A stretch of DNA of 64,000 nucleotides from the NCBI RefSeq assembly GCF_020497125.1, contig NC_059080.1, positions 66,868,573-66,932,572 on the forward strand. The letters are read 5' to 3'. This stretch comes from Mauremys mutica (Eukaryota; Chordata; Testudines; Geoemydidae). The notes beneath the pieces are model-generated. The model made no database searches. It worked only from the letters and a program-made list of their open reading frames with translations, and was not told where the DNA came from. The translations under genes and the position numbers were made by a program. This document shows positions 21,461-32,613 of this stretch, one piece after another. Every line of letters begins with the position of its first letter. Within the stretch, counting starts at the first letter, position 1.

Positions 21461-23310
21461 CAGGTTCGGGTGACAAAGCCTGCCGAGGTCCTGAGTGATG
21501 AGGTCCGGCCACAACGGGAGGGGAATGGGATCCCGAACTGACAGCTCGAGCAGCAGGGTGTACCAGTGCTGTCTCAGCCAGGCCGGAGCGACGACTATTA
21601 CGCGGGCCCTGTCCCTCCGAAGCTTGAGTAACACCCGGTGGACGAGCGGAAACGGGGGGAACGCGTAGAGGAGGGGATCTGTCCATGGCAGGAGGAACGC
21701 ATCCGAGAGGGAGCCCGGAGCTTGACCCTGGTAGGAGCAGAACCTGTGGCATTTCCTGTTGGCTCGGGAGGCAAACAGGTCTATCTGGGGAAACCCCCAC
21801 CTCTGGAAGATTGTGTAAGCCACATCTGGGCGAAGGGACCACTCGTGGGAGGCCAAGGACCTGCTCAGATGGTCGGCCAACGTGTTCTGCACCCCTGGCA
21901 GAAAAAACGCTTCTAGACTAATCGAGTGGGTCACGCAAAGATCCCAGAGGAGCATCGCTTCGTTGCAAAGCGGGGAGGACCGGGCTCCGCCCTGTTTGTT
22001 CACATAGAACATTGCTGTGGTGTTGTCTGTGTACACCGCTACACAGCGGTCCTGGAGGTGGGCCAGAAAGGCGAGACACGCCAAACGGATCGCTCTCAGC
22101 TCCCGGACGTTGATATGGAGGGAGAGCTCCTGGGCTGACCAGAGACCCTGGGTGTGTAGGTCTCCTATGTGAGCACCCCATCCAAGCGCCGAGGCGTCTG
22201 TGGTCAGGGTGACAGACGGGCGAGGAGGGCGGAATGGGACCCCTGCGCAGACAATCCCCGGATCCAGCCACCAGGTGAGCGTCTGGAGAGTGGGCTGTGC
22301 CACTGTCACCACCATGTCTATGGGGTCGCGATGGGGGCGGTACACCGACGCCAGCCACATTTGGAACGGGCGAAGCCGTAGCCTTGCGTGCGCGGTCACA
22401 AACGTGCACGCTGCCATGTGACCCAGCAGGCGCAGACAGGATCGCACCGTTGTCGTAGGGAAGGCCTGCAGTGTCCGTATGAGCGAGGCCATCGTCTCGT
22501 GCCGAGGACGAGGGAGGCAGGCTCTGGCCAAATTGGAGTCGAGGACCGCTCCTATAAACTCCACCCTTTGTGCTGGAATTAAGCTGGACTTCTCGGCATT
22601 GATAAGCAGGCCCAGAGACCGGAACAGATGCAGAATCTCGGTCACCTGAGCCGCTACCAGCTCTTGGGAGCGACCGCGAATCAGCCAGTCGTCGAGATAT
22701 GGGTACACATGAATTCGACGACGGCGGAGGGCTGCGGCCACGACCGCCATACACTTGGTGAACACTCTCGGTGCGGTGGAGAGGCCGAAGGGTAGTACCG
22801 CAAACTGGTAGTGAGCTTCGTTGACCACGAAGCGCAGGTAGCGTCTGTGGGGGGGGTAAATTGCCACATGAAAGTATGCATCCTTCATGTCGAGGGCGGC
22901 AAACCAGTCTCCCGGATCCAAGGAAGGAATAATGGTCCCCAAGGTCACCATACGAAACTTGAGCTTGCACAGGTGTCTGTTGAGCTCTCGGAGGTCTAAG
23001 ATGGGACGAAGGCCTCCTTTCGCCTTGGGGATTAGAAAGTACCTGGAGTAGAATCCCCTGCCCCGCCTGCTGCGAGGCACCTCCTCGATAGCACCCACGC
23101 TCAACAGAGTCTCGACCTCCTGTAAGAGGACTTGCTCGTGAGAGGGGTCCCTGAAGAGGGACGGGGAAGGTGGGTGGGAGGGAGGGGGCGAAATAAACTG
23201 CAGGCGGTAGCCGTGCTGGACGGTGTTGAGGACCCAGCTGTCCGACGTTATGGAACGCCACGCCTGGAGGAATCGGGAAAGGCGACTTGAAAACAATAGG
23301 GATGGATCCG
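21422..23310 (-). CDS. DIRS reverse transcriptase/RNase H polyprotein, copy 2
   Basis: About 630 open residues homologous to copy 1 pol along its whole length. Present are FAALDMKDAY and YLDD (RT), then RNase H motifs TTDAS, NVRELRAI, YTDNTTA and TLADHLS, then the DIRS C-terminal region (DLFASRANRKC to LHLTAWFLSG). The open frame runs upstream to 23,680, but that extension lies in a shifted frame over gag and is not conserved, so I start near the conserved DPSLLFSSRL. There is a small insertion relative to copy 1 after YLDDWLIRG. The D-to-H change after the RNase H motif NTLAD leaves the catalytic Asp intact. This is the best-preserved gene in the window. Confidence 0.92.
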
Positions 23311-23345
23311 GGGGGGAGAGTGGTGGGCCGTCCTCGGGCGTCCCA

Positions 23346-25817
23346 TCAAAAGGCCGGTTTTGGGCCTTGAGGAGCCTTGGAGGAGCTCTGGGCCTGGTTA
23401 CGCCGACCCCCCGATGGTCTACGGCGGAAAGGGGCCGCTCGGCGATTATTAAATGGCCGGGACCTGGCCTGGGTGAAGGGCCGGTAGGGCTGTTGCCGGA
23501 ACGATCATCTTTGGGTAGCCGGGGTGTGCATTCCCAAAGTCCAAATAGCGACCCTCCCATCCTACAGGGTCTGGATTCTTGTGTCCGTCTTTTCAGAGAA
23601 GAGACCCTGAGTCTCAAAGGGGAGGTCCTGGAGGGTGTATTGTACCTCCGGCGGCAAGGTGGAGGATTGCAGCCACGCAATACGCCGCATTGTTATCCCG
23701 GAAGCCATGGTTCTGGCCTCCGAGTCCGCGGAGTCCACGGCCGCTCGAATCAAGGTCCAGGAGGCTGTCTTGCCCTCGTCCAGGAGCGCCGAGAATTCCC
23801 GGCGAGAGTCCTGCGGGGTCAGCTCTGCAAATTTACCCAGGCACCCCAAGATGTTGAAAGTGTACCGGGAAAGGAGGGCCATTTGGTTTGCAATGCGGAG
23901 CTGAAGGCCTCCCACTGAATAGATTTTTCGCCCCAAGAGGTCCATGCGCCGCGACTCCTTGGACTTTGGCGCAGCGGCCGGCTGCCCGTGCCTTTCCCGG
24001 TCGTTCACGGACTGGACAACCAGAGAGTCCGGGGCTGGGTGCACATACAAGTATTCGTACCCCTTGGGCGGAACGGAATATTTTCTCTCCACCCCTCGCG
24101 CCGTGGGGGGAACGGAGGAAGGCGACTGCCAGATGGTAGCATTATTCCGCTGGATTGTGCGGATAAATGGCAGTGCTACTCTCATGGGGGCCTCCGCTCC
24201 CATGACATCGGTAACTGGGTCATCGACCTCTTGGACCTCCTCAATGGGCAGGTTAATGGCCTTAGCTACCCGTCGGAGAAGGTCCTGATGCGCTTTCAGG
24301 TCAATAGGCGGGGGTTCGGATGATAAAGCCCCCGCCACCGCCTCGTCAGGGGAGGAGGACGAGGATTGGCCTGGTAGCACCTCCTCAGGCATTTGCTCTG
24401 CCCCCGGGCGATCAGCCGCCAGTGTCTCCTGCCCCAAAGGCGGGCCTCGAGGGGAGGTGGTCTGTCCCGTTGGAGACGGAGGGGGCCTGCTGATAGTGGC
24501 CTCCGGCACGGAACGCGCCGCACTCGCCTGTCTCGGTGGAAGGGGGGGCCCTTGCTCATGTTGTGCCCAGGGTACCCAAAATCCCCACTGCTGGGGTCCA
24601 TGGTCCCGTGGAAGAGACTCTGCCCTGAAGTCCACCACACTGCCCTCAGCGGAAGCAATGGAGGGTTCCCGCGAAGGCCAGGGAGGGGCTGTGGCGGTCC
24701 CCGAGCGGCCGGCCGACGCCGGCGTCACATGTCTCGCCGGTGCCGAAGGGCGGTGCCGGTCGTGAGACGTCAGCGGAGAGCGGGACCTGCGCGAGGCGTG
24801 GTACCGGGAGGTTGACCGACGGTGTCGGGAGCTCGACCGGCGATGCCTGGAGCTTGATCTCGAGCGCGAGCGGCGGCGTCGCGAGCGGCTCCGGGAGTCT
24901 AGGTGCCGAGAGCGATACTTGGAACCGGACCTGCTGCGGTGCCGGCGACTCGGTGACCGGGACCGTCACCGGGAGTGCGACTGGCCCCGCGATTGAGAGC
25001 GGTGCCGGGACTGCGACCGGTGCCGAGACGGGGAGCGTCGTCGTGATGTAGACCGCCTTCCGGACCGGGACCGGTGCGGCGGCGACCGCCTCCGAGAGTG
25101 GGACCGGGATCGAGACCGAATCCTGGAGCGCCGACCGTCTCGCTCAGCCGGGGAAGGAGGCCGCATCATCAGCGGTTTGCCTATTGACTTAGGCGCCCTC
25201 ACCGGCGGTGCCGGGGGCTGGAGGCTCTGAGCTTCCGTGAGCTCAATCAGCTCCCTCGCCGTCGCAAACGCCTCAGGCGTGGACGGGATCCGCAGCTCCT
25301 CCTCGGTGGGTACCGGGGAGCTGGGGGGTGCCGGACTCGACGGCCCTTGCGGCGCCGGAGTCGACGGCACGGTGCACTGCCTGTGCACTGCCTCAGCCTG
25401 AACCGTTTTTGTCGGCGGCGGCTGGGCTAACGGCTTCTGTGACTGCTTTGCAGAGGCCGTCTTCGGCGCCTTATGCTTCCTTCCTGGGGAGAGGGAGCGG
25501 TGCCGGGACTTCGGTGCCGGGTGCCGAGGACCCTCCGCGGCACCGGAGCAGCTCGGTGCTGCCGGTGCGCTGCTCGCCGAGGAAGGCTTCGGCGCCGGTG
25601 GAGTTGGCGCCGGAGGCTGGAGCGAAGCCTCCATCAGCAGCTGCTTCAGGCGAGAGTCCCGCTCCTTCCTCGTTCGGGGTTTGAAGGCCACGCAGATCGG
25701 GCACTTGTCAGTCCTGTGCGACTCCCCGAGGCAGCGGAGGCAGGAGTCGTGCGGGTCACTCACCAGCATGGGCCGCTGGCAAGCCGCGCAGGGCTTGAAT
25801 CCCGGTGCCCCGGGCAT
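23346..25817 (-). pseudogene. DIRS Gag, copy 2, three in-frame stops
   Basis: The ATG at 25,817-25,815 opens a frame homologous to copy 1 Gag. The same Cys/His cluster (GFKPCAACQRPMLVSDPHDS onward) and Arg-Ser-rich region are present. A TGA at 24,968-24,966 interrupts the RS region in frame. The frame then continues through WQSPSSVPPTARGVERKYS to a TAG at 23,564-23,562 and a TGA near 23,507-23,505. Beyond those it would reach TGATG at 23,348-23,344. Its frame differs from pol here, unlike in copy 1. Confidence 0.88.
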
Positions 25818-25974
25818 AAGCCCGCACCGGGAGCGGAAGAAGAGGGCTAACCCCTCTAATTCCCTACGAAACTACACTATACAACTATATATACAACTAG
25901 AACAATTAACTTAACTAACTACTAACAACTATGTACACTATAACTATGGAGAACGCTAGGGCTGTGGAGGTAAG

Positions 25975-26194
25975 GGAGCACTCCACTGTTCCTACTGGCC
26001 GTCACGGGCGGGAAGAAGGAACTGAGGAGCGGACGGGCCGGCTGGGGTATATATCCAGCGCCATACCGGCGCCACTCCAGGGGGCGCCCAGCCGCCCCGC
26101 CGGAGTTGCTAGGGTAAAAATGTTCTGGAGAAGCCGTGCACGCGTGGCACGCACACCTACATGGAATGCATAGGAGCAATCACTCGAAGAAGAA
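25975..26194 (-). repeat. 5' inverted terminal repeat of DIRS copy 2
   Basis: Matches the copy 1 right terminal repeat closely (GAAGGAACTGAGGAGCGGAC, GGGTATATATCCAGCGCCAT) and is inverted relative to the left repeat at 20,036-20,250. It ends CGAAGAAGAA at 26,194. The TATATA segment is a possible minus-strand promoter. Confidence 0.92.
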
Positions 26195-26762
26195 CCCCCC
26201 CTTGAGATCTGCCACCTGATGTGCCAAGACTACCTCTGCCCCTGCTTTCCCTGCCAGCTCGGGGCCCCAGCACCCTGTCTTGCTGAGCCAGACACGCCCG
26301 CCTGCTCTAACAAAGACCCAGGGTCTGAATTACTTGCCCCAAACAGCTGCAGGCTTAATTGAAAGCAGTTTACAGAAGTGCTCTTGTCTTTAACACTCAG
26401 ATGCCCAACTCCCAATGGGGTCTAAACCCCAATAAATCCATTTTACCCTGTATAAGCTTATACGGCTTAAACTCATGAATTGTTCGCCCTCTATAACACT
26501 GATAGAGAGGACACACCCCCAGGTATTAATACATACTCTGGGTTAATTAATAAGTAAAAAGTGATTTAATTAAATTCAGAAAGTAGGATTTAAGTGGTTC
26601 CAAGTAGTGACAGACAGAACAACGTGAATTATTAAGTAATATAAAATAAAACACTCAAATCTATGTCTAACACCATAAGAAACTGAATACAGATAAGATC
26701 CTTGCGAGTTCCAGAATGCTTCCTTTTACAGACTAATCTCCTTCTAGTCTGGGTCCAGCAAT

Positions 26763-27014
26763 CAGGGCCAGCTCCAGACCCCAGCGCACCAAACGCGCGC
26801 TTGGGGCGGCATTTTGCCGGGAGGGCGGCAGGCGGCTCCGGCGGACCTTCCGCAGTCATGCCTGCGGGAGGTCCACCGGAGCCACGGGACCAGCGGACCC
26901 TCTGCAGGCACGTCTGCAAGAGGTCCCCCGCAGCCGCGAGACCAGCGACCGCCAGCACGCCCCCCGCGGCGTGCCGCCCTGCTTGGGGCGGCCAAATTCC
27001 TAGAGCCGCCCCTG
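26763..27014. mobile_element. hAT-like GC-rich MITE with perfect 8-bp TSD
   Basis: Left end CAGGGCCAGCTCCAG, right end CTAGAGCCGCCCCTG. The duplication CCAGCAAT is exact at 26,755-26,762 and 27,015-27,022. It sits within the minus-strand LTR. The open frames over it on both strands are GC-content artefacts. Confidence 0.9.
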
Positions 27015-27578
27015 CCAGCAATCATTCACACCCCTTGCAGTCACTGTCCTTTGTTCCAGTTTCTTTCAGGTATCTTTGGGGGTGGAGAGGCTCTCTCTTT
27101 AGCCAGCTGAAGACAAAATGGAGGCGTCTCCCAGAGGGTTAAATAGACTTTCTCTTGTGGGTAGAGACCCCCTCCTCTCTCCTATGCAAAGTCCAGCTCC
27201 AAGATGGAGTTCTGGAGTCACCTGGGCAAGTCACATGTCCATGCATGACTCACAGTTTTTTACAGGCAGAAGCCATTGCCCACATGTTATCTTGAATGTC
27301 TCCAGGAAGACTTCTTATGTGGATTGGAGCATTCCAAGATGCATTGTTCCTTAAGGGCTTCCTGATTGGGCACTTAACTTTGCCAATTCCTTTCTCCAGG
27401 AACTGACTAAATGCTCCACTAAGGTTATTTAGAAATTAAGCCAGTACCACATGGCCAATATTCATAACTTTGAGTAAAAAATGATACAAGCATATAAATA
27501 GGATTAATAGATTCAGTAGATCATAACCTTTACATAGATATGTTACATGACATATGTAGCACAGAACATATTCCAGTT

Positions 27579-28048
27579 TCAGAGGGGTAGCCGTGTTAGT
27601 CTGGATCTGTAAAAGCAGCAAAGAGTCTTGTGGCACCTTATAGACTAAGGCCTTGGCTACACTTGCAAATTTGCAGCGCTGCAGCAGGGTGTGAAAACAC
27701 ACCCTCTCCAGCGCTGCAAATTGCGGCGCTGCAAAGCGCCAGTGTGGTCAAAGCCCGCGGCTCCCAGCACTGTACGTTATTCCCCACAGGGAGGTGGAGT
27801 ACGGACAGCTCTGGGAGAGCTCTCTCCCAGTGCTGGCGCTTTGACTACACTTAGCGCTTCAAAGCGCTGCCGCGGCAGCGCTTTGAAGTACAAGTGTAGC
27901 CAAAGCCTAAGAGACATTTGGGAGCATGAGCTTTCGTGGGTGAATACCCACTTCGTCGGACGCATGCATGTGGGTATTCACCTACGAAAGCTCATGCTCC
28001 CAAATGTCTGTTAGTCTATAAGGTGCCACAAGACTCTTTGCTGCTTTT
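27579..28048. mobile_element. Penelope-like inverted dimer with 13-bp TSD
   Basis: The left arm starts TTCAGAGGGGTAGCCGTGTT, and GTGGCACCTTATAGACTAA recurs inverted in the right arm (GTTAGTCTATAAGGTGCCAC). The 13-bp flanks ACATATTCCAGTT (27,566-27,578) and ACATATTTCAGTT (28,049-28,061) differ at one base. It lies inside the LTR, and the Harbinger MITE at 27,649-27,907 is nested in its left arm. The arm junction again carries GTGGGTGAATACCCAC hairpins. Confidence 0.85.
27649..27907. mobile_element. PIF/Harbinger-like MITE nested in the Penelope dimer
   Basis: Inverted ends GGCCTTGGCTACACTTGCAA and (right) CAAGTGTAGCCAAAGCC. TAA flanks both sides (27,646-27,648 and 27,908-27,910). Removing it restores the uninterrupted Penelope arm seen in the other copies. 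Length 259 bp, rich in GCGCTGC motifs, non-coding. Confidence 0.88.
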
Positions 28049-28125
28049 ACATATTTCAGTTATGTCATATATATTCATAAGCATGTTTCCATAAAGCCTT
28101 ATGGGATACATTGTCACACAGACCA

Positions 28126-29328
28126 TTTATGTTCTCACTTAAGAGAAATGTTAAATGAATTCGCTTGGTCCTTCCACAATATCTATTAATCTTTCACTGT
28201 GGTCACCTCACAAGACAAACATCAACAAGATAACTTAGAGTGAATTTAAAAATAAATACCATAACATATCAATTGATTAAAACAGAAAGCCTATATTTTT
28301 ACTTTCAGAAGCACTTAACAGAGACAGCAGGATGATGATCCTGAAGAAAGGAGTTCTAACACCCAGCCATCAGTAAAAGCCTGGAGCTGGGGACTCAGAG
28401 ATAATCTCAGCTGACTGGGAAGTGCAATATGAAATACTTACACTGGGTCTCTGATTCTCTGTTGCCGTGCTCCTTGTGTAGTCACTACACGAATGCAAAG
28501 AGGGTGTAAAACACTCCCACTGGAATAAGTGGTGAGGAGTTCAAAGACTACACAAGCTACAAGGCAGTGAAGAATCAAGGCCTCATACTTCAGAGCAAAC
28601 CAACAATGGGATTAAACTATAATTACAAGAATTCCACAATAAACACGTAGCTGGAAGGAGAGGCAACTTTTTATTTTAAAAGTTAGGTGACAGACAGTGG
28701 GCAATTGATGTAAAGCAGCTAGCTGCTCCATTTTAAACACACTCAATGTGGTACATCGAAACAGCAGCAAAAGCCACAGGAAAGGCCACAACAGTATCAT
28801 TATTTTAATGGTGTCTACTCATGATTAACATATGCTGGATAATTCTCATGGTCACATCTTTCAAATGAGGAAAGTATATTTTGTCGGCGGCAGTAATGTG
28901 CTTTTTTTTTTCAGAGCTAGAAGTCTAAAATGATACTAAAATTCCTGCTAGGATCATTAATAAAATTTCAAACTGATAACCAGTGAAAAGCACCTTTGTA
29001 TATCAATTACCATCTGAAAATCACTAAGGCTTTCTACAGTGAAAGCATTTCAAGCTGAGTATCAGTAGGTGATCAGTGCTATCAGCAGCCAATGCATGAA
29101 GAAAACTAAGCACTTTTAGGGTAACTGTAATATTAAACTGAGAAGGAGCAGGATCACCTGCTGAAGTTGCAAACCAATTAGAGAAATTTATCTCTTTTCA
29201 TAGTAATTGCAAAGTCATTTTCTAGATTTCTATGCCAGGTTACAGCTCATATAAAAAAGTTAAAGCCAGTAGAAAAAGAAATAAACAGGTAAATATTAAA
29301 GAAGCTCAGTGATACACATTGTCACTCA
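28126..29328. other. AT-rich intergenic DNA
   Basis: No gene or repeat is recognised. Confidence 0.4.
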
Positions 29329-29556
29329 AATCTTGTCTACACAGCAAATTATTGCATGGCAAGCCAAGGTGTAAATCTACAGTGCACCGGCTTGTTGCAC
29401 AATAATGACCTGTGTGAACTCTGATATAGTGCGCTGAAAGTCCCAGAGTGCAGCTCAGCTTACTATATCCTCACATGAGATATTACATCATGGCAATATG
29501 GTGCACTGTCAATTTACTCCCAGTCTTGCTATGCAATAACTTGCATAGACAAGCCC
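29329..29556. mobile_element. MITE, 228 bp, probable Harbinger type
   Basis: The ends are inverted with few differences: left CTTGTCTACACAGCAAATTA, right TTGCATAGACAAGCCC. TCA occurs on both sides (29,326-29,328 and 29,557-29,559). The usual Harbinger duplication is TWA, so the family call is tentative. Confidence 0.65.
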
Positions 29557-29559
29557 TCA

Positions 29560-29736
29560 GTTCAGAGAAGTTTTGGTCCCTCAGGGCACAATATTTTATT
29601 AGCCTTTTAGGGCCCTAATCTAAAGATCATTGGAGTCAATGGAAAGGTTCCTCTTGACTTCAGTGGACTTTGGATCGGATCTTTAGAGCCTATTTTTAGC
29701 AGTGGAAAAATATTCTGAAAAAGACAAAAATAATTG
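29560..29736. repeat. Short palindromic repeat around GAAGTCAATGG-type core
   Basis: 29,607-29,690 forms an imperfect hairpin: CTAATCTAAAGATCATTGGA pairs roughly with TTCAGTGGACTTTGGATCGG. Similar sequences recur near 34,255, 41,950 and 48,110. They look like old hairpin MITEs. Confidence 0.55.
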
Positions 29737-30135
29737 TCAAAAGGTATAAATCAGGTTGTCGATGAATGTTTTAACATTCTCTTTCAAATAAACCTTCAGA
29801 TGGTCAATTAACCCTATAAAGACTATGTTCCGTCGCCAGTCAACTAATGGTAATAAGGTGTACATAACCTGTAGCATCTCCAATTTATCAACATCCTTCT
29901 TGAATTGTGGGCACCAGAACCAGACACAGTATTCCAGCAGCAGTTGCATCAGTGCCAAATACAGAGGTAAAACAATCTCTTTACTTCTACTTGAGAGTTC
30001 CCTGTTTATGCATTCTAGGCTTGCATTAGCTCTTTTGGACACATTGTAACATTGGGAGCTCATTTTCAGCTGATTATCCACCATGACCCCCAAGTCTTTT
30101 TCACAGTTAGTGTTTCCCAGGATACAGTTCTCCAT
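29737..30135 (-). pseudogene. CR1 reverse transcriptase C-terminal relic
   Basis: A 132-residue open stretch aligns in motif order with CR1 RT thumb/C-terminal sequence: a GVMVDNQLKMSSQC segment, ANASLECINRE, then YLALMQLLLEYCVWFWCPQF. The last third is degenerate. No palm domain. It is a fossil fragment without its own promoter or start. Confidence 0.75.
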
Positions 30136-30985
30136 CCTGTAAGGATGGGGCCTGCATTCTTAGTTCCTAGATATATACATTTAGCCATATTAAAATGCAT
30201 ATTGTCTTCTTGCACCCAGTTTACCAAGTGATCCATTCTGAATCAGTGACCTTTCCTTTTCATTATTTATCATTCCCCAATTTTTGTGTTATCTGAAAAC
30301 TTTATCAGTGATGATTTTAAAGTTTCTTATATTTTGGGACCTAACAGCTAATTTTTAATCCATTTAAAGTACGCAGTGTTAATTTTATATTGCTCTAGTT
30401 TTTAATCAAAATGTCTTGTGGTACCAAATCAAACACCTTACAGAAGTCTAAGTATATTTATGTCAACACTGTTACTTTTATCAACCAAACCCATCTCATC
30501 AAGAAAAGATACCAAATCACTTTGACAGGCTCTATTTCTATGAACCCAAGTTGATTTGCATTAATTACATTATTCTCCTTTAATTCTTTATTAAATCGAG
30601 TGCCATATCAGCTGCTCCATTATCTTCTCCAGGATCAATGTCAGATTGACAGGCCTATCATTACCCAGGTCATCCCATTTACCCTTTTTTAAAGATTGGC
30701 ACAACTTTAGCTTCCTTCTAATCTTCTGGAACTTCCCCAGTTCAAGACTTATTGAAAGTTAACATTAGTGGTCCAGCAAGCTCCTCAGCCAGCTCTTTTA
30801 CAATTCTTGGATGCAAGTTATCTGGACCTACTGATTTTAACATGTCTAATAGCACCATATGATGAGACTATATCATCTGTTTTTACCCCAAATACAGAAC
30901 AGAAACCTTTATCTAACATATTTATTGATTTTATTATCTACTTCAGCTACTTCACTAGACCTTGCTTTAACTTTCTATAACTGTG
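29737..30985 (-). mobile_element. CR1-like LINE fragment
   Basis: The minus-strand frame 29,737-30,135 encodes a CR1 RT C-terminal relic (EKDLGVMVDNQLKMSSQC, PLYLALMQLLLEYCVWFW). The rest, to about 30,985, is non-open but CR1-like antisense sequence (CAAATCAAACACCTTACAGA, CCCAAGTTGATTTGCATTAA, CTTCTGGAACTTCCCC). It is diverged and dead. Confidence 0.75.
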
Positions 30986-30988
30986 TAA

Positions 30989-31275
30989 GAGTAAATCTAC
31001 ATTGCAGCTGGGAATATACTTACCAGCGCAAGTAGGCAGACACCTGCGAGCTCTGCTGAAGCTATCATGCTAAAAATAGCAATGTAGGTGGGGGTAGCAC
31101 AGGAAACAGCTCAGAACAGCTGCCTGAGTACAAACCCACCAAAACCCCTGTGTATGTACTTGGGCACTCACCCAAGCTACACTGCTATTTTTAGCATTCT
31201 AGCTTGACCAGAGCTAGTGAGTGTCTCTGTAACCGAGCTGGGAACCATGTTCTCAGCCACACTGTAGAGGTACCC
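30989..31275. mobile_element. PIF/Harbinger-like MITE
   Basis: Left end GAGTAAATCTACATTGCAGC, right end CAGCCACACTGTAGAGGTACC, roughly inverted. TAA flanks both sides (30,986-30,988 and 31,276-31,278). An internal inverted pair around TGCTAAAAATAGCA recurs. Length 287 bp. Confidence 0.72.
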
Positions 31276-31278
31276 TAA

Positions 31279-32613
31279 GATAACGATGAGTTTTCTTTGT
31301 CTATAAGCATCCAGGTAGGATTCAGCTGACTGAGTCCTTGGTAAACATGAACAATGAAGTTTTTTTTCTATTAGTGCTAAGAAATAGAAGCAAAGAGACA
31401 CTTATAATTAGAGCTGTGAAACTGAAAATGGAACTAGGTTTGCTAAAAAATTCTCCAAAGTTTGTGAACCATTTGGTGAAACCAAGCTGTGGTTTAAGTG
31501 ATCCTAACCTGAGTTACATGTTCCGGGGGGAGTTATTAGTGGATTTGAGTATGGACCGTGCAAAAGCTTAATTTTTCTTTATGATTTTAAATTGAAACAA
31601 ATGACATTCAGCCCAAATTGCAGAGTATCACATTTGAGTTTAACATTTATTGAAGGCTCAAATGCAAATCAGGCCTCTAGAAGTGCAAACTCATCAACAT
31701 GAACCAAGGGAAAAGTAAGATGTAGAGCAAATTTTGCAAATGAAGCAGACAAGTCTCTGACATTTCTACCCCTACCTTGTCTCGCTTTCTACTCTGCGTT
31801 TGGAGTCTCTGTCTACAGTGAAATCCAACTGATTTCCCTCAACACTGGGGGCAACACTTTGGGAGAACATGCAGGGTGTTTTCATCCTCTGCATACTATT
31901 AAGGGGGTTTCACTGAGGGCCTCCTGAAGAGTGGTTCTCTTGGGGTAAGCAGGGATGTGGCGACAGTGGATTAGTCAGCCAGTGCATAGATTCACCAGTC
32001 ATTTACTCTCAAAAAAGGGGCAGGCACAAAGGCCATGGAGGCTACATCAGTTCTGAGACTGCACTAGTTGCTCTGAGGTCTGCTGTAGAGGATTCTCAAG
32101 CACAGATCCCCAGTCACCAGCTCACACGGGGAACAGATTTGCTGCATAACCAGTGACAAATCATCCCAATCTTCTTTAAAAGAAATATTTACACTCAAAA
32201 GAAACATTTTTATTACCCACGATGGCTGCTCAGAGCAGAACCGCTGACTTCAACCTATTGGTCTGGTTCAGCATCTCTGATCACAGAAGCAGATTTGTAC
32301 TCACCGGGATAACTCAAACAAGTCAAATAGACATTATGATACTGTGACACAATTCCTGCAATCAATAAATCTGATCCAGAGTCCCCTACATAACATACAT
32401 ATTAAGTATAAAAAAACCCAAAGAATATTTCCAACCAATTTGTGAAAACATAGCATCTGGACAACTTCAGATCAATTCAATGAATCCTGATAATAGCGAC
32501 AGTTAATGCAATTGCATTGTATGTAATCAATGCATTTAGCCACCAAAACCACAAAGGGAAGGGAATTAACTCACTGTAAATCTGACTATTGCAAATACCA
32601 TCAACTGTGGGCA
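31279..32613. other. AT-rich intergenic DNA
   Basis: No gene or repeat boundary is recognised. Confidence 0.4.

Larger units (their letters stand above)
20036..26194 (-). mobile_element. DIRS retrotransposon, copy 2, structurally complete
   Basis: About 6.16 kb and complete in layout on the minus strand: 5' terminal repeat (right), gag, RT/RNase H, tyrosine recombinase, internal complementary region, 3' terminal repeat (left). The terminal repeats are inverted relative to each other. No target duplication is seen at the junctions (ATAGAA on the left, CCCCCCTTG on the right), as expected for recombinase-mediated insertion. gag has three in-frame stops and the recombinase a frameshift, so this copy is inactive. 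It lies 1.4 kb from copy 1 in the same orientation and is clearly diverged from it. Confidence 0.93.
20018..28120 (-). mobile_element. Solo LTR of a turtle retroelement, with nested insertions
   Basis: The plus-strand ends read TGATGGGTTG at 20,018 and TTGTCACACA ending at 28,120, so on the minus strand it begins TG and ends CA. A 5-bp flank GACTA (20,013-20,017) and GACCA (28,121-28,125) is a duplication with one mismatch. The interior matches the LTR at 38,759 in opposite orientation (CAGTGTTATAGAG, TTAATTAACCCAGAGTA, GCGTGTCTGGCTCAG). Without insertions it is about 1.2 kb. Three insertions sit inside it: DIRS copy 2, a hAT MITE and a Penelope dimer. No internal coding region or second LTR is present. 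Confidence 0.7.

Noticed and set aside
21918..23261. 447-residue minus-strand frame
   Set aside because: Shadow of copy 2 pol in the recombinase-side frame; no domain.
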